Positions 16,559 to 27,100 of a stretch of 64,000 nucleotides of DNA are shown piece after piece. Position numbers and translations under genes: made by a program. Source of the DNA: CAWBRT01 sp963832365. GTDB taxonomy: Bacteria; Acidobacteriota; Terriglobia; Terriglobales; Acidobacteriaceae. Below the pieces are notes generated by a model. It made no database searches. It was not told the origin of the DNA and saw only the letters and a program-made list of their open reading frames with translations. Numbering within the stretch: position 1 is the stretch's first letter; every line of letters begins with the position of its first letter. The stretch covers positions 124,001 through 188,000 of the forward strand of contig CAWHUL010000002.1 of the NCBI GenBank assembly GCA_963832365.1. Reading direction: 5' to 3'.

Positions 16559-17119
16559 CTAGGGCAGGGAAGTCGGAGTTCTTGCGGTCAGCAAGCGGCT
16601 TTCGGCATTGTCGTCGGCATAAGCGGCGACGATCTCGCCGGAGTAGAACCGATGGAAATCTCCATGCGGGTAGAACTGCTCTCGCACGGATTGCGCCAGC
16701 GCCTCCGGAACCAAATCGTTCCGATGCAGAATCCGGCATTCGTAATGCACAACGCACTGCTGGATAATCGGCGATTTCACCTCACGGCTTGGGATGATCG
16801 TCAGGTGGGACTCTTTGAACTTGTCGTGGTCTCGTCCGGATATCTTTCCGCATTGTGCCGTGGCTGCCGAAAGCTCGCTGGGAGGCACATTGACCGTGAA
16901 GTCGCTGATCTGCTCCAGACGGCTGTAACTGTGCCGGGAGGGCCTCACCAGGACGGTGAATACAGGGCGCGCCCAGACGCTGCCGATCATTCCCCAGCCA
17001 ATGGTCATCACATTGGGCGTGCCGTCTGCTCCTACCGTAACCAGGAGCAAGCCATCTTCCCGCATTCGCTGCATAGTCAGGGCAAACAGATCCGTGTACT
17101 GTATCTGAACTTTGGGCAT
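16559..17119 (-). CDS. Flavin reductase-like domain protein
   Basis: A 186-residue protein with the split-barrel FMN-binding fold of the flavin reductase family. Recognisable pieces are DGLLLVTVGADGTPNVMTIGW at the N-terminus, RPVFTVLVRPSRHSY, and FTVNVPPSEL followed by CGKISGRDHDKF. It probably binds FMN and acts as a reductase or flavin-dependent oxidoreductase; partner and substrate are unknown. The start ATG 17119 is preceded by GAGGTGGAGA; the frame is open 26 codons further upstream. It is divergent from the SDR gene. Confidence 0.8.
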   Translation of the reverse strand: MPKVQIQYTDLFALTMQRMREDGLLLVTVGADGTPNVMTIGWGMIGSVWARPVFTVLVRPSRHSYSRLEQISDFTVNVPPSELSAATAQCGKISGRDHDKFKESHLTIIPSREVKSPIIQQCVVHYECRILHRNDLVPEALAQSVREQFYPHGDFHRFYSGEIVAAYADDNAESRLLTARTPTSLP

Positions 17120-17316
17120 TTTGCGTCTCCACCTCGAAAGAACGTAGGGAACTACTCCCGCGAAGACGTGGCGTTGCCAGCGTATGCCGCACATCACGCC
17201 GCGTTTTCCGGTTGCATATGTTAGAACAGCAATTTACATATTGTAATCGAGTCAGGCGAACGCCACGGACAACAGCGGCGGTTTGGCCGGACTACCGGCT
17301 AAGGGAGCTTCATCAG

Positions 17317-18066
17317 ATGATTCCAATGAAACGTTTTGTGGAGCGCTGTGCGGTTGTAACCGGTGGCGCCTCCGGCATCGGGCTTGCAATTTCCGAGCGG
17401 CTGCTGGCGGAAGGCGCTCGCATCGCCGTTTGGGACGCGGATGGCGACCGGCTTCAGGCTCTCAAGCAACGCTTCGGGACCGCAGTGGTTACCGCGACCG
17501 TGGATGTCTCCGATGCGGGCGATGTCGAACGCGCGGCACAGGAGGCCATTGGTGCGCTCGGGAGAGTCGACATTCTGGTCGCGAATGCCGGTATCACAGG
17601 GCCAAATACAACTACCTGGGTCTATCCGATCGAAGCCTGGAAGCGTGTCATCGAGGTCAATCTGAACGGAACTTTTCTTTGCAGTCGGGCGCTGGTTCCG
17701 CACATGATGAGCCGGGGCTATGGGCGAATCGTGAACATGTCTTCCATTGCCGGAAAAGAAGGCAATGCTAATGCTCCGGCGTACAGCGCATCGAAAGCCG
17801 GCATCATCGCCCTGACGAAATCGCTGGGCAAGGAACTGGCAAAGTCGGGCATCACCGTCAACTGCGTTACGCCCGCCGCGGTCCGCACCCCGATCTTTGA
17901 GCAAATGACGGAGCAGCATATTGAGTTCATGCTCTCGCGAATACCGATGGGGCGTTTTGGCACTACGGACGAGATCGCCGCTCTCGTTGGCTGGCTGGCC
18001 AGTGAAGAATGTTCGTTCTGTACGGGCGCAGTGTTCGATATCTCCGGGGGACGCGCCACTTATTAG
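17317..18066 (+). CDS. Short-chain dehydrogenase/reductase (FabG-like)
   Basis: A 249-residue NAD(P)-dependent oxidoreductase. The cofactor motif is VVTGGASGIGLAI near residue 12, the structural NAG is in LVANAGITG, and the catalytic Ser-Tyr-Lys is NMSSIAG followed by YSASKAG. The C-terminal VNCVTPAAVRTPI and the final GGRATY are typical of the classical FabG-like group. The start ATG 17317 has AAGGGAG nine bases upstream; an open extension to 17212 looks non-coding. The enzyme probably acts on a sugar or hydroxy-acid substrate, but no pathway partner lies next to it. Confidence 0.87.
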   Translation: MIPMKRFVERCAVVTGGASGIGLAISERLLAEGARIAVWDADGDRLQALKQRFGTAVVTATVDVSDAGDVERAAQEAIGALGRVDILVANAGITGPNTTTWVYPIEAWKRVIEVNLNGTFLCSRALVPHMMSRGYGRIVNMSSIAGKEGNANAPAYSASKAGIIALTKSLGKELAKSGITVNCVTPAAVRTPIFEQMTEQHIEFMLSRIPMGRFGTTDEIAALVGWLASEECSFCTGAVFDISGGRATY

Positions 18067-18149
18067 AGCCGGAGCTGCGCCGCCGCGCGAAAGACGCCGA
18101 AGGGCGAGCGACCGTTCTTGTATTCTTATGAATAGGCCGTTCTATTACC

Positions 18150-20928
18150 ATGGACCCCATTAAACCGCTTTGGAGTGCTGAAAGTCAGGTGGAGTTCCTG
18201 CTGGAACTCACTGCGTCCACTTCGGATTCGCGCAAAGAGCTGCCGTTGCGCCGCGATGTGCGCTCGCTCGGAATTCTGCTGGGCCGCGTGCTCGTCGAAC
18301 AGTTCGGACAGCAGTTGTTCGACACGGTCGAGCGGTTGCGGCGCCTGCTGATTCAGCACCGCGACCAATCGTTGTCCGCGCCGGAGACGGACGACGAGAC
18401 CCTGCTTCGTGAAGCAAAAGGCGTGGTGGCGTGCCTGGACGTGGAGACCGCATACAGGGTCACGAAAGCCTTCGCCAACTACTTCGAACTCGCCAACCTC
18501 GCGGAAACCAATCATCGCAAGCGGCGGCGCAGAGCGGCTAAACTTCTCGCCGATGATCCTCCCTTGGCCGGATCGTTCCATGGAACGCTCCTTCGTTTGC
18601 GCCAAGCCGGAGTCATGGCGGAGCAGGCGCTTGAAGCACTTGCCCAAATAGAAGTCACCCCGGTTTTTACGGCGCATCCGACGGAGATCGCGCGTCAAAC
18701 CGTGCTGCTGAAGCGGGCCCGGATCGGCGCGCAACTGGAACGACTGGACCATTTGCCGCTTTCCATCGCGGCGGCCGAGGATTGCGAGTCGACGATTCTT
18801 GCCGAGATCACGGGGCTGTGGCTAACCGATGAAATCCGCCTCAAACAGCCAACAGTGACGGACGAGATTCGCGCCGGGCTGAGTTACTTTCCGATTGCTC
18901 TGTTCGAAACCGTGCCTAAACTCTACAGCGAGTTTGCCGAGTCGTTTCTTAAGGTCTATGGCATCAGCCTGCAACCGGCCGAGCTTCCGATCATGCTTCG
19001 TTTCGGTTCCTGGATTGGTGGCGACCGCGACGGCAATCCATCGGTTTCGCCCGCATGCACACGGCAGGCGCTCGCCATCGCTCATGACATTGTGCTGGCG
19101 CATTACGTCGAGGAGGTCCGATTGCTGGCGCGGCGCGTCACGATATCGTCGTACCAGGTGGCGGCCTCGACTGAGTTACGAGACAAATTGCGGGAGTACG
19201 AGGTTTCCATCGCGGAGCCTCGAGATGAATTGCAGCGGATCTCGGTTGCTGAATGGTACCGGCGATTTCTGCTGATTGTCGGCGCCAGGCTCCGTTACAC
19301 GCAGGAAGATCGTTCGCACCCCAAGGGATATCGCTGGGCCAGCGAATTCAGGAGGGACCTGTTGCTGGTGCGCGAGAGCCTATGGCAAAACCATGCGGCG
19401 CGGCTGGCCCTTCGGCTGGTCGATCCTCTGCTCTGCAAAGTGCGCACGTTTGGTTTCCGGCTGCACACGCTCGACATCAGGCAACACGCGCGCGTGCATG
19501 GCAGCGCGCTGCGTGAGATTGCATCGGTGCTGGCGACGCAGATCAACGAGCCGGGACTGGCCAAAGGGCTTTCTGCGGCGAGTACGGAGCTGCTGGAGAC
19601 ATTCCGCACCATCGCCGAGGAGAAATCCGCTCGCGAGCCAGGCGCGATTCTTGAGTACATTGTCAGCGGCGCGGAGACCGAGGAAGACATCCTTGCGGTC
19701 ATACGGCTGGCAGCTCTCTCCGGAGTGCGCGTCGCCGGTTCAGAGAGGCGATCCCGGGTTGCTTCCCGTGCCGCTGTTCGAGTCCATCGACTCGCTGCGG
19801 CGATCGGCCCGGATCATGCATTCGGTTTGGACCTCGGAGGAATACAAACCGCTGCTGAAGTCCTGGGGCGGCTGGCAGGAGGTGATGCTGGGCTACTCCG
19901 ACTCCAACAAAGACGGAGGCATGATCACGAGCACCTGGGAGCTTTACAAAGCGCATCGCGATCTGCATCGGGTTGCAAGGGAATGCGGAGTCAAGTTGCG
20001 CATCTTCCATGGGCGCGGCGGCACCGTGGGCCGCGGGGGAGGGCCAACGCACAGGGCGATTCTCGCGCAACCGGTTGGTGATTTTTCCGGACGAATTCGC
20101 GTTACCGAGCAAGGCGAGGTGCTGAACTGGAAATACTCCGATACGGTTCTGGCCGAGTGGAACCTTGAACTCATGATCGCCGCATCGCTTGAGGCGCTGG
20201 TGCGGCCGAATGGCCCCGCAGCGGACGGCGAGGCTCGATGGGAAGACGCGATGGAGCAGATCTCGCGCGACGCGTTTTCCTATTACCGGCAGAATATTGC
20301 CGAGAACCCGGAAGTTCTCCGCTATTTCGAAGAAGCTACTCCGGTCAATGAACTGGAGTACGCGCGCATCGGCTCGCGCCCCGCGCGGCGGAGCCCGGGT
20401 CGAAAGCTGGATGATCTGCGGGCAATTCCGTGGGTGTTTGGATGGATGCAAAGCCGCCACGCACTGCCTGCGTGGTTCGGCGTTGGATACTCGCTCGAAT
20501 GTTTTGCCGCGGGCGGCGCTGAGCAGGAAAACATGCTGCGGCAGATCATAGCGGAGTTCCCGATGTTTTCCGACCTCATCCGAAACGTGGAACTCGCGAT
20601 GGCGAAAGCGGACCTTTCGATCGCGCAAATGTATGCTTCGCTGGTCTCCGATGAAGGCGTTCGCGAGCGCGTGTTCAACATGCTGGCCGAGGAGTTTCAT
20701 CGCACCCGGCGCATCATCCTGCGGCTAACGGATCAAAAAGAATTGCTGGAGCACAACCCGGTGCTTTCGCGGTCGATCCGCCTCCGCAACCCCTATGTTG
20801 ATCCCATGAGCCTTATCCAGGTGGAACTGCTGCGGCGCAAACGGGCGGGCGAAGACAGCGAAGCATTGAAAAATGTGCTGGCGGCAACCATGAATGGCAT
20901 TGCCGCGGGACTGCACAACACGGGATGA
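18150..20928 (+). pseudogene. ppc: Phosphoenolpyruvate carboxylase gene with a single frameshift
   Basis: The gene would encode about 925 residues of PEP carboxylase, which makes oxaloacetate from PEP and bicarbonate to refill the TCA cycle. The first frame, from ATG 18150, has VTPVFTAHPTEIARQT with the catalytic His and FGSWIGGDRDGNPSV. At about 19746 the homology moves to the next frame: LSGVRVAG is in the first, DPGLLPVPLFESI in the second. The second frame carries LGYSDSNKDGG and FHGRGGTVGRGGGP and ends normally with AAGLHNTG at 20928. One extra base (the A at 19746) explains the shift; its removal restores a perfect reading. All other active-site blocks are intact, so this is a very recent mutation or a sequence error rather than an old pseudogene. 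No slippery heptamer for programmed frameshifting is obvious. Confidence 0.88.
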
Positions 20929-20952
20929 GGCACGGTCGGGTGGTCAAGTCGC

Positions 20953-21717
20953 TTAGGTCAATGATTCGGCCGACAGGTGGCGGCCAATGCTGGAACGGTC
21001 CACCAGAAAGGCACGCTCGATCAGGTCGGGCCGCAGCACCTCGGCCGTGGGACCGGCGATGGATGCAGCCTCGGGCGTGAGCAGAATTACCGACGAAAAA
21101 TTTTCGCGAACGAGAGCGAGATCATGCATCGCGGCCACGATGGTGATGCCGCGCTCGTTCAGCGTCCGCAGCAATCCCATCAGTTCGATTTGACGTCCGA
21201 GATCGAGGTGTTGCGTAGGCTCGTCGAGCATCATGACCTTGGGCTGCTGGGCCAATCCGATGGCGATCTTTACCCTTTGACGCTCGCCGCCCGATAGATC
21301 GGAATAGGCGCGCTCGCGCATGCCCAGGATATCGACCGCTTCCATGGCGCTCTCGACGATTTCGAGATCGCGGGCAGAGGGACCGGCGAAGCGCCGGAGA
21401 TGCGGCACACGCCCTTGGGCAACGATTTCTTCCACGCGAAACTCGAAGGGCACATCAAGGTGCTGAGGGACGAGCGCCGCATAGCACGACAGTTCGCGGC
21501 GGCTCCACGACTCCAGCGGACGCCCCTGCAGAAGGGCCGTGCCTGATGTGGGACGGAGCAACCCGGCGACGACCTTCAGCAGTGTGGTTTTTCCGACGCC
21601 GTTTGGACCCACCAGCGCGGTCATCTCCCGCTCTTCGATGTGAAAGTTCAGGTCGTCGAAGATGGCGCGCTTTCCGTGCGCGAAACCTACGTTGCGGAAC
21701 TCGATCACGGCGGGCAC
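20953..21717 (-). CDS. btuD: Cobalamin ABC importer ATP-binding protein
   Basis: A 254-residue ATPase of the BtuD/FecE/FhuC type. Walker A is GPNGVGKTT near residue 38, the Q-loop is LVPQHLDVPFEF, the signature is LSGGERQR, Walker B is VMMLDEPTQHLD and the H-loop is AAMHDLALV. The start is GTG 21717 and shares its first base with the TAG stop of the permease gene, so the two are coupled. The riboswitch and gene order (binding protein, permease, ATPase) identify vitamin B12 or another corrinoid as the cargo; on sequence alone siderophore or heme import would also fit. Confidence 0.88.
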   Translation of the reverse strand: MPAVIEFRNVGFAHGKRAIFDDLNFHIEEREMTALVGPNGVGKTTLLKVVAGLLRPTSGTALLQGRPLESWSRRELSCYAALVPQHLDVPFEFRVEEIVAQGRVPHLRRFAGPSARDLEIVESAMEAVDILGMRERAYSDLSGGERQRVKIAIGLAQQPKVMMLDEPTQHLDLGRQIELMGLLRTLNERGITIVAAMHDLALVRENFSSVILLTPEAASIAGPTAEVLRPDLIERAFLVDRSSIGRHLSAESLT

Positions 21718-22739
21718 TAGGAGGAAGAACTCCTTTTCTTCTGATTCAAAAGATAGAGAAACGCTGGACCGCCGATGAAAGCCGTCAGCAAGCCCACTGG
21801 AATCTCGGTGGGCGCAAATGCCGTGCGGGCAATCGTATCGGCCACGATCAGAAACATTGCGCCGCTCAAAGCGGCCGCCGGCAAAAGCCGAAAATTATCA
21901 GGCCCGAGAATGATTCTCAGGACATGCGGCACGAGCAGGCCGACAAAACCGATGAGGCCGCCCAGCGAGACGGACAGCGCGGTCAGAATCGAACCGATGA
22001 CCACGATCAGGATTCGAATCTGGCCGACGCGCACTCCGAGCTGTTCGGCATATTCTTCGCCCAGCGCGAGCGTGTTCAATTGCCGCGCCAGCGGAATCGC
22101 CAGCACCAGCGCTATCAGTTCAACCACTGTGATAATCAAAACCTGCGTCCAGGACGGAACGCCAATCTCTCCGTGCAGCCATGCGGTGAGCATGCGCATT
22201 CCCGGATTCGACGATTCCTTCCCGAGTTCAAGGGCCGACGTGGCGGCGTTCAGCATGGTACCGATCGCGAAGCCTGCAAGCAGCATGTTTTCGACCGCGA
22301 AATTGCCGCCGGCCCGCGCCAGACTCCATACCACGGCCATCGTCAACAGCGAACCCGCGAACGCCAGCAACGCCGTGGCGCTGATTCCGGCAATCGACAT
22401 GGTCGGCACCAGAAAGACGGCGATTGCCCCGCCCAGTGCGGCGCCGCCCGAGGCGCCCAGTACGAAAGGGTCAGCCAGAGGGTTACGGAACAAGCCCTGG
22501 AACAGGACTCCGGTCGCCGACAATCCAGCGCCTACCAGCCCCGCCGCAATTACTCTTGGAAGACGCAAGGTAAACAAAATTATGCCTGCATCCCCGGCGT
22601 CCGCCGGATGCAGCAAAGCACGAAGCACCGAGGCGAAAGGCACGCGGACCGCTCCCAGGCCCGCCGAAACGACTCCCGCTACAAAGAGCAGGACTGCCAG
22701 CGTGACAAGAGTCGAAGATGTTTTCGGGCGACGTCGCAT
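21717..22739 (-). CDS. btuC: Cobalamin ABC importer permease (FecCD family)
   Basis: A 340-residue inner-membrane permease with about ten hydrophobic segments. Family marks are LRLPRVIAAGLVGAGLSATG, FRNPLADPFVLGASGGAALG, LGEEYAEQLGV, GLIGFVGLLVPHVLR, and ARTAFAPTEIPVGLLTAFIG near the C-terminus. I placed the start at ATG 22739 (MRRRPKTSST), four bases after the binding-protein stop; a longer frame runs back to 22856 inside that gene. It forms the translocation pore with btuD as motor. Confidence 0.9.
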   Translation of the reverse strand: MRRRPKTSSTLVTLAVLLFVAGVVSAGLGAVRVPFASVLRALLHPADAGDAGIILFTLRLPRVIAAGLVGAGLSATGVLFQGLFRNPLADPFVLGASGGAALGGAIAVFLVPTMSIAGISATALLAFAGSLLTMAVVWSLARAGGNFAVENMLLAGFAIGTMLNAATSALELGKESSNPGMRMLTAWLHGEIGVPSWTQVLIITVVELIALVLAIPLARQLNTLALGEEYAEQLGVRVGQIRILIVVIGSILTALSVSLGGLIGFVGLLVPHVLRIILGPDNFRLLPAAALSGAMFLIVADTIARTAFAPTEIPVGLLTAFIGGPAFLYLLNQKKRSSSS

Positions 22740-22743
22740 CGGC

Positions 22744-23703
22744 TTACAAGTGCTTTCGAGTTGGCGGCGGTGAAGCTGCTGGAAGCGCATGGATTTGACG
22801 AGCAAAGTCCTCCAGTGCGTCGAACGCCACTGGACTGGGAAATTGCAGGCGATCATCGATACGAATCACGTGCCCCAGACGAACTGCGTCGAGAGCATTC
22901 CATCCGGGCCGTTGCTGCATTTCATTGAGTCCAAACGGCGAGTCTTTCAACACCAGCACGTAATCCGGCTTTCGGGAAATCATGGCTTCCAGGCTGACCC
23001 GCAACCAATCCTGGGCAAGATCATGAGTGATCGGACGCGCTCCGGCCACGGAAATCAATTCGGTAATGAACGCTCCACGGCCCGCCGTGATACAGGGATC
23101 GAGTGAAAGAACCAGGAAAACCGAGGGTCCGCGTCCGGCTTGTGCCGCCATGGAGCGCACACGGCGCTCGCGCGCCCGCAGTTGCCCGATGAGTGAGGCC
23201 GCCTGAGGCGCACGCCCCATCGCGAGGCCGATGCTGGAAATCGAGTGATACAGACCCGACAGCCCTCGATCCGCCACCAGAAAAACCGGAATCCCAATCC
23301 GCTCAATTCCCTGCACGGTCTCGGAGCTATTCAGGGTTGCAACAGCGATTGCCAGGTCGGGACGCAAAGAGGCAATTTTCTCCAGCGACGGATGCAAAAG
23401 ATCGCCGACGCTTGGCTTCTGACGCGCTGCTTGCGGGGGATAGTGCGTGTAATCGGTGATGCCGGCAATGTCTTCGCCGCCTCCGATAGCGTACACGGTG
23501 TCCGTAATGCTCGGCGTGAGGCAGATGACGCGGCGAACCTTGTCCGGGACGGTGACGCTACGGCCCACGTCATCGATCAACAGGCGGGCCGCCGGCGCGG
23601 ACAGCGACAACACAAGCAGGAGCGCCGTGCACACGCAGGCCTTCTTCAGCGCGACGATTCCTCGGCAACGCGTCGCAACGCCCGGTTGGAACCTTCCGAA
23701 CAC
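22744..23703 (-). CDS. btuF: Cobalamin ABC importer periplasmic binding protein
   Basis: A 319-residue secreted protein of the BtuF/FepB fold. A signal peptide lies at about residues 18-38 (ACVCTALLLVLSLSAPAA). The mature sequence has DDVGRSVTVPDKVRRVICL, SITDTVYAIGGGEDIAGITD, PSLEKIASLRPDLAIA and the C-terminal WNALDAVRLGHVIRID. The start is a GTG at 23703 with GGAGACG six bases ahead. It is the first gene after the cobalamin riboswitch and leads the btuFCD operon. No btuB outer-membrane receptor gene is nearby. Confidence 0.87.
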   Translation of the reverse strand: MFGRFQPGVATRCRGIVALKKACVCTALLLVLSLSAPAARLLIDDVGRSVTVPDKVRRVICLTPSITDTVYAIGGGEDIAGITDYTHYPPQAARQKPSVGDLLHPSLEKIASLRPDLAIAVATLNSSETVQGIERIGIPVFLVADRGLSGLYHSISSIGLAMGRAPQAASLIGQLRARERRVRSMAAQAGRGPSVFLVLSLDPCITAGRGAFITELISVAGARPITHDLAQDWLRVSLEAMISRKPDYVLVLKDSPFGLNEMQQRPGWNALDAVRLGHVIRIDDRLQFPSPVAFDALEDFARQIHALPAASPPPTRKHL

Positions 23704-23823
23704 AACGTCTCCGCAAACTCGGTCAGGCGGGATCTGGTAACGGCGGCTTCCCTAGACCTTTGTCTAGGTCGCCGGAGATGCTCGTCGGCTCTCCCATCGA
23801 AGCCGAACTGGCCATGGACACGT

Positions 23824-23967
23824 ATCTGGCCGGTCTCCTGACTTGCGCGTCGGCGGTGCGAACCACCTTCCCAGAGAACAGCTACTCCAGTGGCTAAATT
23901 ATTCGCACCTCAGCGCTCACAGTTGCGGGGCAGTGGCGGCATCTCACCGCGCTTCCCTTTGCCAGAT
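23824..23967 (-). ncRNA. Cobalamin riboswitch (leader of btuFCD)
   Basis: The leftward strand shows the hallmark B12-box layout. A GGGAAgcgcGGTGAgATGCC segment (about 23940-23960) leads into GCCACTGCCCCGCAACTGT, then GCCACTGG, GGGAAGGTGG and GCGCAAGTCAGGAGACCGGCC (B12 box). The closing stem P1 is ATCTGGC (23961-23967) with GCCAGAT (23824-23830). Between the aptamer and the btuF GTG a 7-bp hairpin (about 23752-23769) may be part of the expression platform. It lies 120 bases before btuF on the same strand, so binding of cobalamin should switch the importer off. Confidence 0.92.
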
Positions 23968-24053
23968 GGCGCAGTTATAGCCCCTATCATGCGGGAGTGT
24001 CAACCAGAACCGCCACGATGAGGGAATCTGCAGGATGATCCGTGCAGGAAAGC

Positions 24054-24082
24054 AAGAGGCCAAGCGCGATGCCTGGCCTCTT
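24054..24082 (-). terminator. Intrinsic terminator of the RNase E/G gene
   Basis: A 9-bp perfect stem (24054-24062 with 24074-24082) with an 11-base loop lies 24 bases after the stop on the leftward strand. The trailing sequence GCTTTCC is only modestly T-rich. Confidence 0.6.
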
Positions 24083-24105
24083 AAGTCTTCGGTTTTGACG
24101 CAGGA

Positions 24106-27100
24106 TCAGAACTGAATGTCGAACTGCTCCTGGTGAAGCGGGGGGTCGCTCTTGATCAGAATCGGATGGCGGACAAGTTCTTCCATCTCGGTCAGCCACT
24201 TGCCGTTGTTTGCCTTGAGTTCTTTAGCCACCTCGGGGTTGACCCTGAGGGTGATATCGGCGGCCTGGATGTGCGAACGAACCTTGCGCAGTTCCGTGTA
24301 GATCTCGTTGCACACCGTGGTGACCGATTTGACGAATCCCGTGGCGGCGCAGTATGGGCAGGGCGAACCCAGCGTACGCTCCAGCGACTGCTTGACCCGC
24401 TTGCGCGTGATCGCCACTAGTCCAAAATCATTGAACTGCAGAACCTTGGAGGGGGCGCGGTCGGACTTGAGCGCCTCTTCCAGCGCCGTCATGACTTTCT
24501 GCCGGTTCTTGCGCTCATCCATGTCGATGAAGTCGATGACGATGATGCCGCCAAGATCGCGTAGCCGAATCTGCCGCACGATTTCCTTGATGGCATCGAC
24601 GTTTGTCTTGACGATCGTGTCTTCCAGGCGAGCCGTTTTGCCGACATACTTGCCGGTATTGATGTCGATCGCGACGAGCGCTTCCGTCTGGTTGATGACG
24701 ATATAGCCGCCACTCTTGAGCCAGACCTTCGACTTCAAGGACTTGTCGATTTCCTCGTTGATGCCGAACTGCTCGAACAGCGGAGTGGGCTTGGTGTAAA
24801 GCTTAATGCGCCGCACCAGGTTCGGTTGGAAGCGCGAGGCAAAGCGCACGACCCGTTCGTATTCCTGCTCGCTGTCGACCCAAATCTGCGAAAAGTCCTG
24901 CGTGACCTGATCGCGCAGAATGCGCTCGACCAGGTTCAGATCGTGATAAATCAGCGCCGGAGATTTGCTGCTGTCGGCGCGGCTGCGAATCTCGTTCCAC
25001 AGGTGCTTGAGGAAGCGGATGTCGGCGCGCAACTCGTCTTCCTTGATTCCGGCGGCAGCGGTACGGACAATGAATCCGCCGTGGCCGTTTTCGCGCTCGC
25101 TGGTCACAATGCGCTTCAAACGCTGGCGCTCGTCGTCAGAGCTGATCTTGCGCGACACGCCTACGTGGTTCACCGTCGGCATGTAGACCAGGAAGCGGCC
25201 CGGCAGCGCGATGTGGCTGGTGATGCGTGCGCCCTTCTTGCCGATAGGCTCCTTGGCAATCTGAATCAGAACCTCTTGTCCTTCCTTGAGCAGGTCGCTG
25301 ATCAGCGGCATCTGGCGCGGAGCTTCCCGGCGTCCCGTGCGCATGGGGGGCCGTCCACCACGGCGTCCACGACGGTCGCGCCCACCGCGATCGGGATACG
25401 CGTGCTGGGTACGCTGCTGATAGCCCGCAGTTGCACCTGGTGCGCGCAGCTCGGCTCGGCCGCTGTCGCTCAATTCCCGAGGAGCGGAATCCTCGCCTTC
25501 CTCCTCGCCGGCGAATTCAGGCTCGGCCGTGACTTCCGATTCTTCAAACTCATCAGCGTCTTCCGGATCGAAATCGTACTCCGATTCGTCCAGCACATGC
25601 TCCTCACTGGTTTCGCGAACGGTCTGGCCGAGCAAGTCGCCGTTGGCGCCCAAGCGGTCGAACACCTGTTCCACTATCTCCTGATGGCCATCAGTGTTGA
25701 ATTGTTCGGCGTAGGAAGGCATATCGGTCTCTTCCTCGTCGAGTTCTTCGTGTACCACTGGACCACCTTCGGGTGAATAATTGCCGGCCTGGGGAGTTGC
25801 GGCGCGTTCGTCGTGCGCGGAGCCTTGATGCTCGGCCGCTCGAATTTCCTGATGCGGCAAGGGCGTGGGCAAAGACTCCCCATTTCTAGCCGGAGTTGCG
25901 AGTGGCTCGTCAACGGGGGAGCGAAGCTCCGATTGCTTCTCTGGACTGGGCTCCACTCTTGGCGCTACGGCCAGAGCCGCATCGTCACGGAAGGATTCAC
26001 TGGAAGCACTACGGGTGGCTTCGGGTTCAGCATCGTGGGAAGGCTCTATTACTGGGGCTGTGGATATCGGGGCAGCGGGCTGGCGATAAGGCAGCAGATC
26101 TGTCTCAGTGACACTAGCGTCAGCGTCGCCGCCCAGCGCAGCTTCGTAAGAAGCAGACGTGGCTGCAGGGGCAATGTCAGGTGTGGCGGTTTCCGCCATC
26201 GTCGCGGGCTCCGGCGGCTTGTCCGCTTCCGGCTCGGAGGTGATGGCCGGTGCGGCGGCGACGGCGCTGTCGCTGTCGTAAAGCCTAGCCTCGAGCGGAG
26301 CCACCTCGGCGTGCGTCGCGGAGCCGGATTCCGGCTTACGGTACTTGGAGATCGACTCTCCGGGAAGCACAATCGGCGTGTAATTTTCCGGCAGGGAATA
26401 CTCTTCCCGCGGTTCACGGTCGCGCGGCTCACGTTCACGGTCCCGACCACGGTCTCCACGGTCACCACGACCACGACCACGGTCGCGACCTCCGCGACCT
26501 CCGCGGAACTCGTCTCGGCGCGATTGGAACTCCTGGCGCGGCTCCGGCGGTCGCTCGCTCTCTTCTCGAGGCCCAGCGTCTGCGCCTCGGCTGTAGCGGG
26601 CGATGGATTCACCTGGCAGCAGCATCGGCGCGTAATCGGACGGCATGCCCTGGAAGTTCACCGGATCCTTGTCGACGGCCTTAGCCTCCGGCATGGACTG
26701 TTCTTCCTGAACGGCCGCAGGAATCTCCGGCTCGACTTCTTCGGGCGCGGCAGCTTGTCGCGGCTCGGCAGGAGCAGCCTCCCCCTGCGCGATTGCCGGC
26801 TGGGCTTCAGGCGCGCGCTCACGGCCTCCGCGGCGGCCACGGCGCCTGCGGCGGCCCTTCCAGCGGTGGGCTCCTTCGGCATCCTGAGGCTCCGCGTCCG
26901 CGGAATCGGCTTCAGTCGCCTCGGCAGGCCCATCGGCCTCATCGACGAACTCTTCTTCCTCGGGTTCCTCCGGTTCCTGCGCAGCAGGCGAGCTCTCGGC
27001 GGGTGACTGCCTCACCTCGGCGAATTGCGGCCGGACCGGTACTTCGCCAAACTCTTCCTCGTCATCCTCCCCGGCGAAATCCAGGAAGTCGGAGACATAA

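Noticed and set aside
19700..19760. Programmed ribosomal frameshifting in ppc
   Set aside because: No slippery heptamer or downstream pseudoknot is apparent, and PEP carboxylase is not known to use frameshifting.
21546..22928. 460-codon rightward open frame opposite btuC
   Set aside because: Its sequence is low-complexity and Arg/Gln-rich, and it is a shadow of the clearly conserved permease gene.
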